Positions 1 through 12,632 are shown, numbered from the stretch's first letter. The stretch: DNA of 64,000 nucleotides from Micrasema longulum (GCA_022494885.1 JAGVSM010003957.1:1-64000); one strand, 5' to 3'. The notes: a model not told the origin generated them from the letters alone. Made by a program: numbers and translations.

Positions 1-1680
1 CTTTACTGATTCTAGTTCTGCAGACAGGACAATAGTCAACATCTGATCTACATTAAGATTTTTGTTGGTTACATTACTATATTACTAAAAAAAAACAATT
101 CCGCAGATGACAATTAATTCAAAATTGTATTTAAGATACACCGTGTAAATTGCATTATTTATTTCTTTTAAATGGTATAAACATAAATTACATGTATATT
201 ACAAATAAAAAATGTAAACGACACATTCATTTTCAAAATTACAATATGATTGAAACTTATAAAATATAAACTAAGTAAAAAGGAAAGAAAAATACAATTT
301 TCAAGTTAGTATATGAACTTCTCTTATCTAACAGCATCTAAAGAACTCTTTAAACAAACTAAAGAATTAAATATAACTAAACTATTTCAACAAGAATCCT
401 TAAAATTGATTCATAATTGAAGACGAAGAACTAAAACTTCAAAAAAAAAATTAGTAAACACGAACACAATACGAGAATATCAGAACAATATCAATTATAA
501 ATATTCTAAAAAGAGACAAGGACGGTCGAGACTAATAAACCATGGGCTGAAATTATACAATAAACTATCTTCCAGATAAAACTAAACAAAAGACTAAGAC
601 AACCTTAACATAAGAAGTTACAAATATTATCATAGAAAATGAATTTAAGGAAAAAAAAATATTTTGTTAAATTAATGTAATCCGTAAGGGTTTATAAATA
701 AATAAATAAAAGAATAGAAGATTCAGGATATCAGAAGGAAATAGTTCAAGTTAAACTAAAACTAAACTAAGTAAAGGAAGGGAAGTGACCGAAGGTTATA
801 GTCGATTTCACTAAAGAAGACAAATTGATTATTTACGTAATACAACACTGAGAAGTTTATCTCCTTTGTCGATGCCACTGGTTGCTTATCCAAGGCGGAG
901 ATGTTTCTATTTCAGTAGTCGCGTGCAACTATTCTGGTACATATTTCTTCCAAACGCTGGACTGTCATAAAAATAACTAAAAAAACATTTGAAATAGACG
1001 AATAGAAAACATTCGCAATAGACCATTCTGGAAAGTTGAAATATTAAGATACTCCAGAGAGGTATCGTACAAAGACGGAAATAAATTGCCAAGACGTGGA
1101 TAATACTCACATAACACTCGGTTTCTAATTCGCACAAGCAAATTATAGCAGTTTGATTTCAACGGACTAATAAGTAAATAGTTGTATTAGGTACGATATT
1201 ATTAAATTAACATTTAATGTCTGAATACGTTTTTTCGGAACAACATTGCGACCAATTTTATTCATTTTAAACTTGCTTTACTTTACTTTAAACATTCAGT
1301 TTCGCGATCAGGATTGTAATGCGACCAAATTATATGAAGTACCTATATCAAAATATAAAACGACGCAAGGTGGGAAAAATGCTAAAAATGAAAATATTTC
1401 ATCAAATAAATAGAAAACAATTTTATTTAACCACTTTTTTATACCTGGATAAAGAAGCTTGTGTAGATTTGAAACCGGTCGATAGAAAAAAAAAGTAGTT
1501 AAAATCAAAGTTGTTTTATATCTCTCATTTATCGCACCGAGAGTGTTCAATATTTTGGAAGAGCGTATTAAGCTCTCAAGGACGACAACTATTTTCAAGA
1601 AAGGAGTTAAGGACTAGACTTAGTGAGAGGGATTTGAGTAGGAAACTCCTGGATGATTTTTCGAATATTTGAGTTTACTG
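1..1680. other. No gene recognised; AT-rich, probably Mondo intron
   Basis: Long AT-rich stretch with only short open frames and no recognised domain or RNA gene. Because the Mondo first exon at 15586-15926 is read leftward and no later Mondo exon was found, this is most simply intronic sequence of that gene. Confidence 0.4.
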
Positions 1681-1862
1681 TTTACCATATGTATTTTTTA
1701 AATTTTTTTATGTTTCTGATCTGATTTGTGGTGATATACTCGTGTGTCTGTGTCAACTAATTGAAAGGACTTTTAGTCCCATGGAGTTGGGACTTATGAC
1801 TTATGTCTCAAATAATGTACAGTAAACTTATGTGTGTAAATAAATATTTATTTTGTTGTATG
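1681..1862 (+). repeat. LINE-like 3' end
   Basis: Contains 'CCATGGAGTTGGGACTTATG' followed by a (TAAATA)-rich tail. The same block occurs in reverse orientation near 13106-13205. Shared 3' ends with a T/A-rich tail are typical of 5'-truncated non-LTR retrotransposons; no coding part is visible here. Confidence 0.45.
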
Positions 1863-2224
1863 GAATAACCAGAAAGATAGTGCTTCAATTATAAAAAAAG
1901 TTAATATTTAAATTCAACACAAGGGCTCGACCCCTTCTCGGCCTTTCTGACGAGTAAATCGCGACAATATTTCTGTTTTTTTTGTTAAACACGATAAGAA
2001 AATAATAATAGCGGCGACAATGTTAGGTGAAATCCGACATGATTTGACGACCTCATTTTATCAGCTCCGAGACTGTGACCCCATCTCCGGACCTTTGGAG
2101 ACTACCGATAGTGGATATTCATAACAAATTAGCTCAGACACGCTAAGCTATATTCCATACCGCTCTTAACTACATCCTAAACGAACAGCGGCAAGGAAAC
2201 TTTTCTGCCCGGAAAACGCTTTCA

Positions 2225-2600
2225 AAAAGGAAATTCAATTGTTCCATTTGTTGATTTTAGTGAAGTTAAAGAGCTGAAACCTTTATTGTTGTGAAGAGAT
2301 TCATCTGACTGAATTATTTCACATACTAGGCAACGCCTGAAAACAAATTTTCAATTTTTACACTTCTTCTTGGACCAGTTGGTTTCATTGGCCACCAGTG
2401 GCCACTTAAACCAGCCAATGACACGTCATAAGCCTTGTAAATGACTAGACATCCATATTCCCTTATTTAAGGTATTCTCCATCCCTGTTGTAATTTGTTA
2501 ATCTTAATGACTCCCGAGGGGGTGAAATCCAGTCTTTTGTTTACGAAAATTTGAACAAACTCAAATATTGTAATACTCAATAATGTTTAATATTAAGAGG
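2225..2600 (+). repeat. Dispersed repeat family E, copy 1
   Basis: Carries three blocks that recur through the window: 'AGTGAAGTTAAAGAGCTGAA', a GGCCACTTAAACCAGCC block, and a GGGGGTGAAATCCAG block. Other copies lie near 8.93, 18.9, 30.8, 44.6, 51.4, 58.35 and 60.85 kb. In some copies the central block is inverted relative to the flanking blocks, so the element has inverted-repeat modules. Confidence 0.6.
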
Positions 2601-2699
2601 AAACGCGGTCCGACTTTTCTTCATAAAAACGTATTCCCGTTTTTTTTCTGGATTATGGCACTAAAGGAGAGATTTTTTTACACACTTAAGATATTTACC

Positions 2700-3060
2700 A
2701 TCGGCGTGTCCCTATTGTTTCGTTTTACAAAAAATGTTTACTATGGAAACTAGAACCATCCAAAAACCCGTAAAAAAAAGCAGTTTAATCTGCTGTATTC
2801 GGGCCGCTGTATTGGCTGCTGTATTGAGGGGATCCTGAGGGATAGGGACGACGTGTTGGCCTCTGTCCATACGACCTCCTTCCCCCTCCTTAATCTGCAT
2901 AGAGTTTGTATTCCTTAGGAATATGTATAATAACTTTCCTCTATGCGCAGCTGACAGAGAGTTCCCCAGGGCTCTATAACTCTATAACAGCTGCGGGTGG
3001 ATGGTGGGATGAAGGATCTCCACTCAATGCTGTATTCGGGCCCACGGTATACAAATATAA
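2700..3060. other. GC-richer patch with a 15-bp direct repeat
   Basis: The 15-mer TGCTGTATTCGGGCC occurs at 2791-2805 and again at 3028-3042. The patch is richer in G+C than its surroundings. A short minus-strand open frame is present but shows no recognisable domain, so I do not call it a gene. Probably part of an unidentified repeat. Confidence 0.3.
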
Positions 3061-4000
3061 CTATTTTCGAAAAACGTACCGATAGAGAAAATTTTATTAT
3101 GATACTCTAAAAAAATAATTAAATCGATTCAGTTTTGAGGTGCGCAAAACGGGACAACGAAACGTCGATTTTGTCTATTCTAACGAAAGGTCTGGCATGC
3201 AGTTGTCTTTTTCGCACAGTATCGGGGAGGCACCTGCAAGAGAGCGTCAGGAAAATCATTTTTTAATACCTATTTATCAAAATTATCTGTCCTCACAATT
3301 TTTGTAAACCGAAACACAAAAATAATCATGTATACGTACATATCTAATTTGGAGTAAATACATTAATTGTTATCAAACTTTCGATTGTGTTAATTTAATC
3401 TATATCCGAGTATGTACTCAAATCTAGCAATAGCAAAGCATTGCCGGGTACAGCTCGTTCATATATAAATGTGACATAATAATACTTGTAATCAAACTAT
3501 CGGCTATTGTTCGTTATCTGTTTTCTCGTCCTTGAGGTAATTATTCTACGAAAATTGTGCTACCAATTCAATTTTTCCTTATAGATATTTAGTTTCTGTT
3601 GATTTTAAATTAGAAAGAGTATTTATAACAAGGGGTTAGCAATATTCTGTTGATAATATATTTTGCCGGGTTCATTATCATTATCATCGACTCGGAGAAA
3701 TGGGAATTGTAAACAAATAACCGTAATTAAAAAGATACTATTTTATATTGATGTAATAATGTCCGGCTATAAGGATAGTAGGTATATACTTTACCCTAGA
3801 GATAAAGTACATAATTTAGAATGATAATATCGGTAGTATGTACAGAAAATAGAGATAAAATACATATTATTAACGATCGCAAAATAAGATAGCACTTGTG
3901 AAATGGTTAGCTGTCCAATAATAATATTGAAAACATCGGTGTCATGTCCATGAAACGACTGGACCAAGAAAATATGGGAAAGTGTATTTAATAATATAGA
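3061..4000. other. No gene recognised
   Basis: AT-rich sequence without long open frames, tRNA-like boxes or visible inverted termini. Confidence 0.4.
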
Positions 4001-4001
4001 G

Positions 4002-4060
4002 CTGTGTTTTTCAACCTACGGGTCGCGACTCCAGGAGGGTCGCAAAACCATGCTTTGGAG
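4002..4060 (+). mobile_element. hAT-like terminus
   Basis: The segment GTGTTTTTCAACCTACGGG, followed by TCGCGACTCC, resembles the termini of hAT-superfamily elements, whose ends often read CAGTG(G)TT..CAACCT..GGGTCGCGACCC. I could not locate the partner end or an 8-bp target duplication. Confidence 0.3.
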
Positions 4061-4842
4061 TTGCGGTAGTAAGCAAGGGCTAATTAGGTCCTACACTACG
4101 GTAAAAAATCAATTATTTCAGTGAGAAGGCTATGCCTATTTATTTTTCAACAATGAATCGTGGTTGTATTTTTGATACGAAAATAACCAACGTTCAGGAT
4201 GTGGCGAACGGCACTAATAATTTCAAAGCTTCCCTCGCTGACTCTGGATATTCTGCTTTTTTCTTCACACAGAAGACATCAATCTAATCTGAATTAAATT
4301 CCATTTAAAGCATCCCGGCAGCCGCGAGATTTTATAGATCCTGCTGCTGACGGCCCGCAGCACCCGCTCCATACCCTTGATTTTCCGATTAATTATCTGG
4401 TCTCGATAGAAAGAAAATTAAATACGTCGTCGTTGAAATCGCTGACATACGAGTAATATCAGCTTTAATAAAATTAAGGTCCTTGGCCGCGATTACAATC
4501 GAAAGTTAAGGACGGCATACCTTCACAGGCGGTTTCGAAGATACACTATCGACCCCCCACCTTCAAGTTTTGGGTAGGAACATGGATATGTACCGAGGGG
4601 ACGCGTACGCCGCGGTACACATATCTACGCACTAAAGTGACATATTTTCATTATGACGTCATAGTTGAGATAAATTCTCCCGATTTAAAAAAATTATATA
4701 TAATTAAATTTTTGCTTTAATTACGATTTATTAAAAAAAATCATTCGGGGGTGATCACTTTCTTAAAAGCCTATTTAAAATACGAACGAGAAATAAGTAA
4801 ATTTTAAAGTGGAATTAAATTCTTACATCAATGTCAGTTTTT

Positions 4843-4921
4843 AAACCGAACGGCTAGATGCAGAGATAATGTGGCTGGTTGTTGCTATTTTAACATATAG
4901 TAGCATCTAGCCGTTCGGTTT
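4843..4921. repeat. 19-bp perfect inverted repeat (hairpin)
   Basis: AAACCGAACGGCTAGATGC at 4843-4861 is matched exactly by its reverse complement at 4903-4921, with a 41-nt spacer. About 60 bp to the right, a second, shorter inverted repeat GCGATCTCTT / AAGAGATCGC lies at about 4979-5058. Confidence 0.7.
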
Positions 4922-5193
4922 TCAGTAAATTGGGGGTAATTAGAACGCATTTTTATGTACTAAATACAAGCTAACAGAGCGATCTCTTCGCGCGCAATTC
5001 CGTTCAGAATACCAGCCGTGGTGGGTCGCCAAACTCTTTTTACTGGCAAAGAGATCGCGTATTAAATAAATTGAAAAATACTGATATAGGGCGATATTAA
5101 TCCACGCGAAATTGTCATAATATTTGGAATACAGATACGATTTATGGGTTTGAATAAAAATAATTTCCCAAGGGGAATGTCACGTCTATAATC

Positions 5194-5400
5194 GAGTGGC
5201 GCAGTTGGTTAGACAGCCAACTGCGAAACTGGCGTCGCGGGTTCGATTCCCGCCAGTTAAAAGAAAAAATCCAAGAAAGATTTTTTCCTCGATTGGTCTA
5301 GGTGTTGTTGTGTATTTTTCATTACCTCCTTCCATATCCCCTCTATCCCACCTGCTGACAAGCCTCAAAATAGAGGCTTAGCGGGTTATTCCTTAAAAAA
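5194..5400 (+). repeat. tRNA-derived SINE family A, copy 1
   Basis: A tRNA-like head has a box A (TGGCGCAGTTGGTTAGACAG) and a box B (GGGTTCGATTCCC). It is followed by a non-tRNA body ending in the motif GAGGCTTAGCGGGTT and an A-rich tail. Copies in the opposite orientation lie at 8453-8673 and 12432-12632. A short open frame across the head is a by-product of the tRNA-like sequence, not a gene. Confidence 0.85.
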
Positions 5401-5529
5401 ATAAAAAATAATGGTCAATAGTTTTTGATATTTTGTTTAAGCCGATCGACCGGCAAACGAAAGCCCGTATGAATTGGCATTAGAGATATATTAGTTTACA
5501 AGATGTTTGAACGTGTAACAACATGATTG

Positions 5530-7420
5530 AAGTTTACTTCTTCTTTGTCTTCTTGTAGATCTGACGATCTGTTCTACTTAGACCACTCAGTCCTCCGTGA
5601 TGAGGCCTAACAATCCTTCCATCGCTTAGGGGGTCTGCCAGGTGGGCGCCGTCCGGAAGGCAATTCTTTGGCTGATATGGACACCAGTCTATCGCTGCTC
5701 TATCTATTTATGTGGTCTCTCCAGAATCTTCGACTGGATCTGCTCCAGTGCACTATATCTTCGATTTCGCACGTTTCCCATATAAAGTCATTTCTGACCC
5801 GGTCGCGCAAGGCGTTTCCGGTAATCGATCTGAGGACCCTCATCTCTTATGTTCTTAGCAAGTTCGTTCTCGTGGTGTCCGCTCGTGTTTCTACGGAATA
5901 TGTCAAGACACGTGTTACACGTGTCTTATATATTCTAACTTTGCTGTCAATTCGCAAGTTTTTATTTTTTTCATATTATCGCTTTTAGACGTCCCGACAC
6001 TTGAGAGGCTTTGTTGACTTGATCTCGGGCTTCATTTTACAAATCATTATGGCTGGATATATCAATTCCTAAATATCTGAAGCTTGTGACTTGTTCTATT
6101 GATTCACTGTCAATAATCGGTAGACACCTTTAAGGTTGTCTTGATATGGCCAAACTTTGTTGTTTTATCAACTGAAAAAGACATATTAAAGCTTTGTGAT
6201 ACAAGATGGAATTTGTATAACATGCGTTGTAAGTCGTCTTCAGATTCAGCTACTATTGCCGCATCATCTGCATAACATACTAGATTGATGACCTTGTTGT
6301 CCATTTTGTAACCCAGTCTCAAGCCGGCTACTTCTTCGTCATGATTTCGTCCATTATGAGGTTGAAAAGAAATAGACTTAAGCTATCTCCCTGCCACTGC
6401 TTGCTGCTATTTCCTTAGGACAATTCATTATTAGCTTGGACTTTTGCCTTAAAATTGGTATACAGATATTGGATAGTCTTAGCTAATGTATCAGAAGTCT
6501 CTCTTTCTAGAAGTATCTCACAACATCTTTTAGCAACACCCCGCCAAAGGCCTTAGTGAGATCGACAATACATATATATGCTTCTTTGTTATATTCAATT
6601 TATTTTTCCTTTAGTTGTTTTAGAATGAAGATCGCGTCAGTAGTGGATCGATTTCCCCTGAAACCCCGTTGCTCTCGTCTGTTATTAATCTTTCGTTCCA
6701 GCCTCGTTTTAACAATACTCGTGAACAGCTTAAGCATTGTACACAGTAAGGATATACCTCGATAGTTTTCGGGGGTTTTTCTTTTCGTCCTTTTTAACAA
6801 TTGGTGTTGTGATGGTTGTTCTCCACTCTTGTGGTATGGTGCAGTCGGATGAAATTTTATTGAACAATTTATGTGTTACTATTCCCAATTTCTGGCCAAA
6901 GTACTCATTAGTTCGTTAGAGATATTGCCAATTTCTGGAGCCTTTCTATTTTAATGTTTCTTTACATGAGCTAGAGTTTTAGTTTCTATAAATATTTCTT
7001 CTGTAGTTGCTTCGATAATTTTATGTTTTTGTCTAGTTGTATTTGCGTATAAGTTTTTTAAGTACTGTTCCCATCGAGTCATTGAAATTTTGTTTGTCTG
7101 TGTGTATTCGTTCACCGGTTTTCTTTGATTCCTAAGTAATTTCCACACTTTTCTTTGTGCAACATATAAGTCGTGTTTCATATCTTTTGAGAATCGTACC
7201 CAAAATTCTCTTTTAATTTTCTTAATCTCGGAATTCACTATATTCCTTACATTTTTATAATTACGGTATTCTTCGGGCGTAGGATTGCTCTTATATTGTA
7301 GATAACTCTATTTTTTGTCTTTGGTTAGGATTTTTACTTCTTCTGTAAACCATAGTAACATGGTTATTAGGGATTTTTTGAGAAATTCTGTTTCTATATA
7401 AGTATTGTGTACTCTCGTCC
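5530..7420 (-). pseudogene. Decayed LINE reverse transcriptase (RTE-like)
   Basis: Minus-strand pieces, read from 7420 down to 5530, spell a non-LTR reverse transcriptase. Near 6800-6600 is PENYRGISLL followed by RGFRGNRSTTDAIF. Near 6320-6110 is the catalytic YADD box, in the context NLVCYADDAAIVAESEDDLQ. Near 5880-5740 a C-terminal block reads RVLRSITGNALRDRVRND, typical of the region after the RT in LINEs encoding an AP endonuclease. Frames are broken by many stops and shifts, so the copy is dead. The clade is inferred from motif style only. Confidence 0.75.
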
Positions 7421-7859
7421 TCCAAATACTCGATATTAAATGTTTCTATTTTTCATATGGCTTTATTGTTTTTCGTTGTCATCTTTGATTGAAGTTTACA
7501 ACATAAATAAAACTAAACCATAAGTTTGATTTATATTTTGCATCAAAATTATGAAGGTATTTTAAGGTACCTAGTACCTTCTGAATTTTCGACGAGTAAA
7601 CAAAACCGCGACCAAAATACGGTATGCGGTAGGAATTTTACTTTGTTTCAGTATTTTTTCAAAAGTTGTAGATATAATAATGTAGAAGGTAAGATGATTT
7701 GTTCTAAGAAATTAAAAGGATAATAGTATAATACATTTACAATATCCCACCAAATTTTATATTCAGGGTGGCCAGAGAAGTGACGTCCAAAGGTAAAATG
7801 TAGGTACCTCATGTTGAGAGGTATCCGAATTATCCCCATGTATATTCCGCGATTTTGCG

Positions 7860-8870
7860 TAGTTTTCGAGTTATGATTTTTCAACGAGTTTTTTTAAATT
7901 TTTGACCGGACCGGATCGGTTTTAATTTTATTTTTCATTTCTAGAAGGTTTTTTCAAGGTTTTTTTTTTTATACTCATTATTTTTAAATTGTACTTTCAC
8001 ACACAAAATTATCAGCTTCGTAACATTAATAAAAGCGACAAAAGTTCTGACCTTTAGGTTCGAGCGAACCTAAATTCTGCATTTTCTGAACTTTCAAATT
8101 AAAAAAGCAATTTCTTAGTTTCCGAGTAACTTTATAAACTGTGCTAGACGCTAAGCTTTGTAATAATACAAAAAAGTCGTACTTAATAGGCTATTATTCG
8201 CTGAAATCGGCCTTCAAAGACACTGAAGTGGAAAATTCATCAGTCATTTTTACCTTGTGTTTACTGCTACTCGTGTCGCCATTTTATATCGAAGTCATTT
8301 TTTTAATTTTCCACCTCAGGATTTTTTTTGTATTATTACAAAAGCTTAGAGTCTAACGCAGTTTTTAAAGTTACTCAGAAATTAAGGAATCACTTTTTTA
8401 GATTTTTAATTTTAAGTTGAAAGTTCAAGTCTGACTCGCTAGAACTTTTATTCTTATTTTTTAAAGGAATAACCCGCTAAGCCTCTATTTTGAGGCTTGT
8501 CAGCAGGTGGGATAGAGGGGATATGGAAGAAGGTAATGAAAAATACACCACAACACCCAGACCAATTGAGAAAAAAATCTTTCTTGGATTTTTTTCTTGC
8601 AACTGGCGGGAATCGAACCCGCGACGCCAGTTTCACAGATAGCCGTCTAACCAACTGCGCCACGGCGCCGGCCTAAAATTCAGCATTTTAGGTCAAAACT
8701 TTTGTAGCTTCCATTAATGTTACGAAGCTGATTATTTTATGCGTAAAAGTAAAAAAAATAAAAATGAGTACCAAAACAAAAATCTTGAAAATTTTTTCTA
8801 AAAAATCAACAAAAAAAACCGATCCAGTCTAAAATTTTGAAAATCATAACTTGATATGATGATGATAAAG
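7860..8870. mobile_element. Foldback element with nested SINE
   Basis: The left arm (about 7870-8200) and right arm (about 8310-8860) are imperfect reverse complements. Matching pairs include the GAGTTATGATTTT ends, the ACCGGATCGG block, CAGCTTCGTAACATTAAT, the GAGTAACTTTA...GCTTTGTAATAATAC block and a GTGGAAAATT block near the centre. The right arm is interrupted by SINE A (8453-8673), so the foldback inserted first. No transposase is present. Confidence 0.7.
8453..8673 (-). repeat. tRNA-derived SINE family A, copy 2
   Basis: Reverse-oriented copy with box B (GGGTTCGATTCCC) and box A (TGGCGCAGTTGGTTAGACGG) at its right end, and the GAGGCTTAGCGGGTTATTCC tail at its left end. It sits inside the right arm of the foldback element. 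Confidence 0.85.
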
Positions 8871-8924
8871 GTTTCAGCTCTTTTCCTTCACAAAAGTCAA
8901 CAGATGGAAGAGTTGAGTAAATGT

Positions 8925-9180
8925 GGATGTATGGGCAGAATGGTGAATGTTACACAGTGTGTAAAGTGGCCACTTAAACCAGCCAATGACAGGTCATAAG
9001 CCCTGTAAATGCCTAGACTTCCATATTCCCTTCTTAAAAATGTTTTCCCTCTCTGTTAAAATAAATTCAAATATGAATAACTCCCTAGGGATGAAATCCA
9101 GCCAGTTTGCAAGCATTTGGACATACTCAAACATTGCTGAATTTAGAAGTAATTATTGTGATAATAACAATTGAAATATA
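8925..9180 (+). repeat. Dispersed repeat family E, copy 2
   Basis: Contains AATGGTGAATGTTACACAGT, AGTGGCCACTTAAACCAGCC and a diverged AGGGATGAAATCCAGCC block, in the same order as copy 1. Confidence 0.6.
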
Positions 9181-9186
9181 TTATCG

Positions 9187-10770
9187 GGGCTCATTTTTAA
9201 AAATAAATTTAGAGGCAAATATTAAAACAAATAAAGAGAGATAATAATTAATACTAGTAGGCAACAGTTGGCTATCGCATTCCACAGAATTCAGCCTGGA
9301 GGGCCGGGTTTCAGTTTTCGGCTCTTCACGCCTCGATTGAATATGATCTCGGTCACCTCGAAGTATCATCCCTTTGGGCCTCACTTTGATTTTTTGTTGT
9401 TTGGAGTAATCTAAATGCAATAAATTATGATCTCTCACTCAAAATAATGCTACAAAAACCACAAAAAAATTACAGAAATATTTTATATCCACGTAAGAAT
9501 AACGGTTAGTAAGAAAATAACAAGTAATTTAAAAAGATAACAGTCAGCTGTGACCGACTGTTACATGCTGGTACATTTGGCCTTTCGGGCCTCATTTAGT
9601 CGGCATTAATGAATATGTTCTCATCGCCTTATTAAATCGGCCCCACGGGCCTCGGTTATATTAATACGAATATATATTAAATATTTACAAAAAAGTTTGG
9701 TTAGTAAGCGATTCAAATTAAATAGCGAAGAATCTGTAATTTAAAATAATAACAGCTGTTGCCAACGCAATGAAATTCGACTCCTCAGGGTGTATGTAAT
9801 CGGCCCGACGGGCCTTAATAAATTTATCCTTATGGCCTTATTATATCAAATATCAGCTCTTACGGCCTTGGTTAACACTTTATATGACACTTATTTAGGT
9901 TGATTCACGTCTTGTAAACCTAATAAAATATGTTATTTTTTAAAATAATAAATCGATTGAATTTGAAAAAGCCGTGTGGAAGACTGATTTACCTGATACT
10001 CTAGTGCAATAAGACTTATATACATAAGTTATCCATAGTAACAATAAAAACGAAATATGTTATTAGAGAATACAACTTAATTAATTTCGCATTGTAAATA
10101 ACAATTAAATTTAAGGGAATCTATAAATATTTATGTTCTCTAGGTCATTAAAATTTTCCCATAATATGTTACATTTAAAGGGATCAAAGAATATTTTCAC
10201 GGTTTTTAAAATATAATAATTTAGATGATGTTTTTATGATAATATTGAAAAAATATACTTTTGGCTCATTTAAAAAAACTATTTAGAGGTAAATATTATT
10301 GCGATTATTCATCATCATTCTCTTTTTCCGCACCCTATAGTGCATAGGGCGCTGCATTGGTACACTACACCAATAGCAGCTTATCTTGGTCAATTTTGTT
10401 ACATGAAGGCAAGATGACCAGTCTTACGCTTCAGATACCAGTCCAGGGACTATGAAATATGCTAGTGTAAAAATACCCTTTTAAATAAATATTTCATATC
10501 TACTGTGTCGAGAATCGAACACGAGACTTCTTGCATAGTAGGCAAACGCGCTGACCATTACACCACGAGGCCGATTGTGATAATAGTTGAAAAAAAAAAT
10601 ATATTCTCATTTGAAAAAATAAATTGAGGTAAATATTAATACAAATTAATATAGAGAGATAATTAATATTCCGTTCGAATATTTCGTTTTAATATACTAA
10701 AATGACCCTGATTTAGCGTTGATATAACGATAAGGCACACATTCCCGTGCGCGAGTATAAGGGACAGACA
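9187..10770 (+). repeat. GGCC-rich complex repeat, copy 1
   Basis: Matches 37455-37590 plus 38936-39930. It contains diverged internal units starting near 9255, 9540 and 9750. Each has an AACAG...CTGTT hairpin followed by short GGCC-N5-GGGCC blocks such as GGCCTTTCGGGCC, GGCCCCACGGGCC and GGCCCGACGGGCC. No coding content is visible. A SINE B copy is embedded at 10300-10573. The superfamily is unknown; the hairpins and internal repeats could fit a non-autonomous rolling-circle or satellite-carrying element. Confidence 0.6.
10300..10573 (-). repeat. tRNA-derived SINE family B, copy 1
   Basis: The reverse-oriented head reads CGGCCTCGTGGTGTAATGG (box A) and GTGTTCGATTCTC (box B). The body contains the block complementary to AGTCTTACGCTTCAGATACC and ends in a pyrimidine/AT tail. 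Full or partial relatives occur near 23.4, 24.9, 26.5, 40.1, 42.1, 49.2, 50.4, 58.55 and 61.7 kb. Confidence 0.8.
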
Positions 10771-11284
10771 CAATCAATCAACTCTATATTATAGATAGAT
10801 GGATAAATTTCGAAGCTTTCAAATGAACACGTGCGTGGGAAAAAGGGACGTAATATCGCAAGAAATTTTAAGGACTCATGTTACAAATAATTGTGTAGCA
10901 TTACTATCTCTCTAGCGTAACGGGGTTATGGAGAACAATTATGGAGATAGCGATACGGCCCCTAATCGGCAAATGAAAATAAAACTGGGAGAAATCATAC
11001 AAAAAATGGACCTTTTGCATTATTCGCGTGAAACAAAAACGCCGGACGGGCCTCTGATTGAAATAATAATTACATTGATTACTCTTGACCCCTATATGTT
11101 ATCAACAAGTTCAATACTTGGGACGAATAAAACAGAGAAAACAAAACTTGAAAAAATATATAATGCATAATTGTTACATAAAAATGTTAATGGAATATTT
11201 TTAAAAATATTATTAAAAAGGTGAGAATAATGATTACATAATTTAGAAAGCGTATTGGAAAATATATACCATCCATATGTACAG

Positions 11285-11460
11285 ACACATATTTTTATTT
11301 TTTATTTATAAATTTATTGCATATACATGTACATACATGGTTATTAGCAGAGAATCTATCTAACACTAAAGCATTTAAACATGCATACGGAGTTTGCGAT
11401 GGTCAGGTTAGCCTACATCTAACATGGCTATTCGAAGATAGAGATTTTTGGTATTGTATT
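11285..11460 (-). repeat. LINE 3' tail, inverted relative to 14.8 kb
   Basis: The block with CTAACATGGCTATTCGAAGA and AGCAGAGAATCTATCTAA is an inverted, diverged match to 14805-14940. It ends in a T-rich (minus-strand A-rich) tail. Interpreted as the 3' end of a truncated non-LTR element. Confidence 0.45.
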
Positions 11461-11589
11461 TATTTTAGATAGTTGTACAAATAATTTAAAAATCTAGTTA
11501 TTTCTTAACTAATTAACAAAATATATATATATTAAAATAATTTCAAAAACAAAACATTTTTATAAAATCCAGACGCTTTCCGATAACAC

Positions 11590-11830
11590 TACCCATATGG
11601 ATGTTTGTTTTTAACAAAAGTCATCGCCATCCCACGAAACGATGCTATAGACCCAGCATCCCTAATCTCTTTTGGCAACTCATTAAACATCTTAAGTCCT
11701 TTATGATGCAGATTGTTTTGAGTTGCCTGGATTCTTGTTTTGGGGAGTCTGAAACCCTCACCTCCCCTCGTAGGATAGCGAATTTGTGTTTAAAATTAAA
11801 AATAGTTCTATACCAATATTGAAAGATCAT
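11590..11830 (-). pseudogene. LINE C-terminal fragment (probable)
   Basis: The minus-strand frame includes FQYWYRTIFNFKHKFAILR and LRCLMSCQKRLGMLG, lying just upstream of the 3' tail block at 11285-11460. Position and composition suit the C-terminus of a truncated LINE. No RT catalytic motif is present, so the call is contextual. Confidence 0.35.
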
Positions 11831-12431
11831 TATCAAGAAAACTAGAACACCTTAATTATAAATAAATAACCAACTAAATAAATAAATATAGGAATTAAAT
11901 AATAATTATTCGATAAATATAAAATACAGATAATCATAAATATATATTAAGAATGCAAAATGAACATAAATATAGTAGTAAATACAACAAAAAAATATAT
12001 AAATAAATATGTGTACTTGCACACATTTTTCAAATAAATCTATTGCCACACTATTTATGTGTAGTTATTTTTTAAAAATCCATTTAAAATCCTTTGTGTC
12101 AATATATTATGCACCGGCGAGAACGCAAGTAAGGACGCTTGTATAAAAAATACAAAATCATCCATTTCTCTAAGAGTATCGTATTATTTTTTTAATACTT
12201 TTTAGAAATGCAACCTTGGATATTAAATAAAACAACGTGAAGTTTACAATATATTTATTTCAATGGTAAAACATTTTTTTTTATAATGACCATTATTTCA
12301 AAAGGGGCATTTATATATAATATTTTCTCCTAAAAAACTTAATAATAAAGTCTATTTCAATTTCTTCATTAATATTCAGAAGGGTGCCCTTTTACCCTTA
12401 AAACTGACACACATCTGGGCATTAAAAAAAA

Positions 12432-12632
12432 AAAAAAACCCGCTAAGCCTCCATTTTGAGGCTTGTCAGCAGGTAGGATAGAGAGGATATGGAAGGAGGT
12501 AACGAAAAATACACCACAACACCCAGACCAATTGAGAATAAAATCCTTCTTGGATTTTTTTCTTGCAACTGGTGGGAATCGAACCCGCGACGCCAGTTTC
12601 ACAGTTGGCCGTCTAACCAATTGCGCCTTGAT
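12432..12632 (-). repeat. tRNA-derived SINE family A, copy 3
   Basis: Reverse-oriented copy with an oligo-A run at its left edge, the AACCCGCTAAGCCTCC block, and box B and box A at its right end (GGGTTCGATTCCCACC; CAATTGGTTAGACGG). It directly abuts the Tc1 remnant at 12633. Confidence 0.85.

Noticed and set aside
5196..5381. Possible small proteins encoded across the SINE A copies
   Set aside because: The shared start is a translation of the tRNA-like head; the frame is set by the repeat, not by selection.
10501..10573. Possible tRNA gene (minus strand)
   Set aside because: Box A and box B are present, but it is joined to a repeated SINE body, and the cloverleaf is imperfect as in other SINE heads.
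10928..11170. 80-codon plus-strand open frame
   Set aside because: No recognised domain, no splice context, and it lies beside the GGCC repeat.
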